Source: Apostichopus japonicus (taxonomy: Eukaryota > Echinodermata > Holothuroidea > Aspidochirotida > Stichopodidae). From it: DNA of 64,000 nt. The notes below the pieces were generated by a model. The model saw nothing but the letters and a program-made list of their open reading frames with translations. It did not search any database and was not told where the DNA came from. Numbering within the stretch: the first letter of the stretch is position 1; each line of letters starts with the position of its first letter. Below are positions 61,356 through 64,000 of this stretch, piece after piece. The position numbers and the translations under genes are program-made. The stretch is taken from positions 20,360,917 to 20,424,916 of the forward strand of contig NC_092571.1 of assembly GCF_037975245.1 (NCBI RefSeq). The letters run 5' to 3'.

Positions 61356-61438
61356 TTGGCCACAGTGGACATATATGCTGGCATTAATTCGTTTTTAATG
61401 TCCGGCATATATTATCCATTCATATCCTCTATGGCCAA
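61356..61438. repeat. Small imperfect hairpin
   Basis: ggacatatatgctggcattaa pairs with ttaatgtccggcatatatta-tcc across an 8-nt loop, giving a stem of about 21 bp with small bulges. Outer ttggcca and tggccaa can extend it asymmetrically. The size is in the pre-miRNA range. A decayed MITE is an equally good explanation, and no known miRNA seed is claimed. Confidence 0.45.
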
Positions 61439-61439
61439 C

Positions 61440-62304
61440 CACAAATTGTTATATTAAAATAGGCATGATTGTGGAAATTTCATGTCAAACTTGTAAAGTA
61501 GTCCATATCAGTGCAAAGCAGGAAGTGTCAGACATTGTAAGGGACATTTGTCAGGTTGGTGTCAAGAACCATGTCTCCTCTCCTAAATTTCGCTGTCCAT
61601 GACATAGCAATATGTTGCAAAGCAACTGTAATAGGCTATTGAAGAATGTTTTACCAGCCCCCGTTCAACTCTCTCCCTCCCCCCCCCGCCCCCCTCATGA
61701 AAAGGCAGGTGATGCCATTACTACTTTACAAGGCTAAAGAACACAAGGCCTCATTTAAAGGGATGTTGCGGTGACAAGTAATATGAAACTGATGGAAAAA
61801 GACATTATTCCACCCTCTTACTTGGACATCCCATCCCATCAATTTATCCCTCTCTCGAGATTTGCTTGATTGAATATAATCTATTTGGACAGGGGGAAAA
61901 GAGAGAGAGGTGGAGAGGGGCCCGGGGGGGGGTGAGAAGGGGCATTTTCAGCCTCCTAGATATTCCTTTGTACCCGCATCCGTACGAAGGATGTAGATTC
62001 GTATGTATAGTGTAAAGTGGTCTGCATGACGAAGACCATATTCATCTCAGATCTCTGTGATGTTGAAACCAGGGAACTGATCACTGCTTAGACCAACCTG
62101 TGTCATGTGTACTAGACACATGTGTACGTCAGTGCATATTTTCACAACTTCTGGGGGGCACCTTGAAAATTCGCTGCCGAATTTGCAGGAACATCTTAAC
62201 TTTTCGACTTCTTTATAACGATACCATACAATTCAGTATTTCCAGTTGAACACCTCTAACCAATAAATGCTTTGGGGCTGAACGCAATGAAATGAAACGA
62301 AAGG
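61440..62304. other. Intergenic stretch before the fold-back element
   Basis: C-rich and G-rich runs lie at 61675-61695 and 61915-61930. No coding or RNA gene was recognised. Confidence 0.5.
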
Positions 62305-62344
62305 GGAGCGTATGGCAAGCCGTTTTAACATTTACCTCGCAATT

Positions 62345-62785
62345 CGACTTAAGTCGAATACATTTCACTTAAGTGGAATTCAATTTCACTTAAGCAGAAT
62401 ACTATTTAACTTAAGTGGAATTCTATTTCACTTAAGTGGAATACCATTCCACTTAAGCTTAATTGTATTTTACTTAAGCTGAATTCATCAACTTGTCACT
62501 GCATTTTACTTAAGCTAAATTCTATTTCACTTAAGTGGAATTGCATTCCACTTAAGTGGAATTATATTCCACTTAAGTGGAAATGCATTTCACTTAAGTG
62601 GAATTGTATTCAACTTAAGTGGAATACAATTCCACTTAAGTGGAATGTCCTGTCTATTTCACTTAAGTGGAATACAATTCCACTTAAGTGGAAATGCATT
62701 CCACTTAAGTGAAATGTGATTGGATAGTCTATTTCACTTAAGTGGAATGTGATTGGCTAGTCTATTCCACTTAAGTGGAATGTGA
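62345..62785. repeat. Left CTTAAG palindrome array
   Basis: About 19 CTTAAG cores occur, most inside CCACTTAAGTGGAAT-type units spaced near 21 bp. Toward the core, units are separated by tgtgattggctagtc. Confidence 0.95.
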
Positions 62786-63053
62786 TTGGCTAGTACATTT
62801 ACCGCCAAACTTTGCCCATGCCTTTGCGCGCCATTATAAACAACTTGCCGCGATACGTGTACGTACGTACGTGGTGTCGATATGTGCACAATGAATATCG
62901 GCTGTCCATCGGGATCCAGCTAGCACTTAACATCCGTGCAAGGTGTGTACGTACGTACCTGACCTGGTACCTGACGAATACCATTACCAAAATAAAGCCA
63001 TGGCAAATACATTATAAGTGGTTGGAGCTACAGCCGAAAACGCATTGACAAGG

Positions 63054-63308
63054 TCAAGAAAACGTTTTACTTTTTGTGGATCTGGGGTTTTGGATGGAAT
63101 CTTTTATTTCGTCAAAAGTTTCACTATCTAAAAAGTTACGAATTCTGCCTATGTTACTTAAACAAGATGTAAGTCGCCTCTGTTGTGCATCATACTGATT
63201 GTTCCCCTGTGCAAGTGAGGAAACAACACTTCGAATTGTGTCTCTAACAACAACAATTATTTGATCGCATTCCAGCAATGTTAGATGTGAATGATTAGCC
63301 GTAGCCAT
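63054..63308 (-). CDS. Unidentified 84-residue ORF in the element core
   Basis: On the minus strand, ATG at 63308 (atcATGGct, a good context) opens MATANHSHLTLLECDQIIVV and continues for 84 codons to TGA at 63054-63056. An upstream in-frame ATG at 63323 would add five residues. The composition is protein-like (balanced charges, amphipathic Leu/Ile/Val spacing, few repeats), unlike the low-complexity ORFs elsewhere. I recognise no family. It could be a small element-encoded protein, the first exon of a lost gene or a captured host fragment. Chance is not excluded at this length. Confidence 0.35.
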   Translation of the reverse strand: MATANHSHLTLLECDQIIVVVRDTIRSVVSSLAQGNNQYDAQQRRLTSCLSNIGRIRNFLDSETFDEIKDSIQNPRSTKSKTFS

Positions 63309-63420
63309 GATGTACACGTGCAACGAGGATCGACTAAATCATCATATGTGATGAGCAATTGAATGCGTTACGACGAACATTACCCTAAATTGTATTTATA
63401 TGTAAGCCACATATCAACAT

Positions 63421-63925
63421 TTCCACTTAAGTGGAATTGTATTTTACTTAAGCAGAATAGAATTCCACTTAAGTGAAATTGACGCCCAAAAGATGTTATT
63501 CCACTTAAGTGAAATTGTATTCCACTTAAGTGGAATACAATTCCACTTAAGTGGAAATGCATTCCACTTAAGTGGAATTGTATTTCACTTAAGTGGAAAT
63601 GCATTCCACTTAAGTGGAATTGTATTCCACTTAAGTGAAATAGATGGGCTATTTAGCTTAAGTGGAATACAATTCCACTTAAGTTGAAATGTATTCCACT
63701 TAAGTGAAATACAATTCCACTTAAGTGGAATGCAATTCCACTTAAGTGGAATTCATTTCCACTTAAGTGAAATAGAAATGTCCATTTCTACTTAAGTGAA
63801 ATTGAATTCCACTTAAGTGAAATTGAATTCCACTTAAGTGGAATACATTTCACTTAAGTGGAATTCCATTTCACTTAAGTAGAATGTATTCCACTTAAGT
63901 GAAATGTATTCGACTTAAGTCTAAT
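63421..63925. repeat. Right CTTAAG palindrome array
   Basis: About 23 CTTAAG cores occur in CCACTTAAGTGGAAT-type units, nominal spacing 21 bp, leading into the right terminal inverted repeat. The FHLSG frames on both strands are repeat artefacts. Confidence 0.95.
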
Positions 63926-64000
63926 TGCGAGGTAAATGTTAAAACGGCTTGCCATAGGAGCGCTATATAGTTTTTAAAAGAAAGAAACAAAGGTACTTTG

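Larger units (their letters stand above)
62305..63962. mobile_element. Fold-back-like DNA element with CTTAAG palindrome arrays
   Basis: The element runs from 62311 to 63956 (1646 bp). Its 66-bp terminal inverted repeats start TATGGCAAGCCGTTTTAACA and differ at one position. The 6-bp direct repeat GGAGCG flanks it (62305-62310 and 63957-63962). Inside each end lies an array of CACTTAAGTG palindromes, about 19 CTTAAG sites on the left (to about 62790) and about 23 on the right (from about 63421), mostly 21 bp apart. A core of about 0.63 kb has no recognisable transposase. Ends built from short tandem repeats recall fold-back elements such as Drosophila FB and sea-urchin TU. The superfamily is unassigned. 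Confidence 0.85.

Noticed and set aside
63380-63687. FHLSGI repeat ORFs on both strands
   Set aside because: They arise from the 21-bp CTTAAG array, whose period is a multiple of three.
1-64000. tRNA and rRNA genes
   Set aside because: No cloverleaf with A and B boxes and no rRNA segment was recognised by eye. A covariance-model scan would be needed to exclude small RNAs.

Overview
This is an animal nuclear DNA window, not a prokaryotic one. It is AT-rich with long introns, canonical GT-AG splice sites, microsatellites, minisatellites and DNA-transposon remnants, and it has no operons. The one complete gene is a Ski/Sno family TGF-beta co-repressor. Non-vertebrate bilaterians generally carry a single Ski/Sno gene. 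That gene, the hAT-type elements, a fold-back transposon reminiscent of sea-urchin TU elements, and the many poly(G)/poly(C) runs together suggest a marine invertebrate deuterostome, with an echinoderm plausible. This attribution is inference and no species can be named.

Layout. 1-7.4 kb: two direct copies (2.1 and 2.6 kb) of a complex repeat containing ~445-bp tandem subunits dense in AGGTCA/TGACCT half-sites, plus a small TA-flanked MITE in the spacer and decayed partial copies after the second copy. 7.55-11.4 kb: a 346-bp ATGT microsatellite followed by nested hAT-like elements, one with perfect termini and an 8-bp target duplication. 11.4-15.3 kb: sparse sequence with one unidentified exon-like stretch, a CRE/NRF-1-like patch, and on the minus strand the first coding exon of an SLC7A14-like transporter. 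That exon is broken by a 2-nt frameshift and by a 369-bp hAT MITE sitting exactly at its splice donor. 16.1-18.1 kb: a 21/22-bp minisatellite with higher-order structure and a 98-bp triplicate repeat.

19.1-54.9 kb: the Ski gene on the plus strand. Six coding exons join in frame with no gap in phase (978+200+84+95+203+414 nt) to give 657 residues. These carry an N-terminal R-Smad-binding motif, the Dachshund-homology domain, the SAND-like Smad4-binding domain, the conserved linker motifs and a C-terminal coiled coil. Intron 1 is about 28.7 kb and holds no recognisable gene, only minisatellites, a long inverted repeat and a GTCT/AGAC-rich Smad-element cluster.

54.9-62.3 kb: 3' UTR and intergenic DNA with AT and CT-rich simple repeats and a small hairpin. 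62.3-64.0 kb: a 1.65-kb element with 66-bp near-perfect terminal inverted repeats and two arrays totalling about 42 CTTAAG palindromes around a 0.6-kb core with a small ORF. This is the most unusual object in the window.
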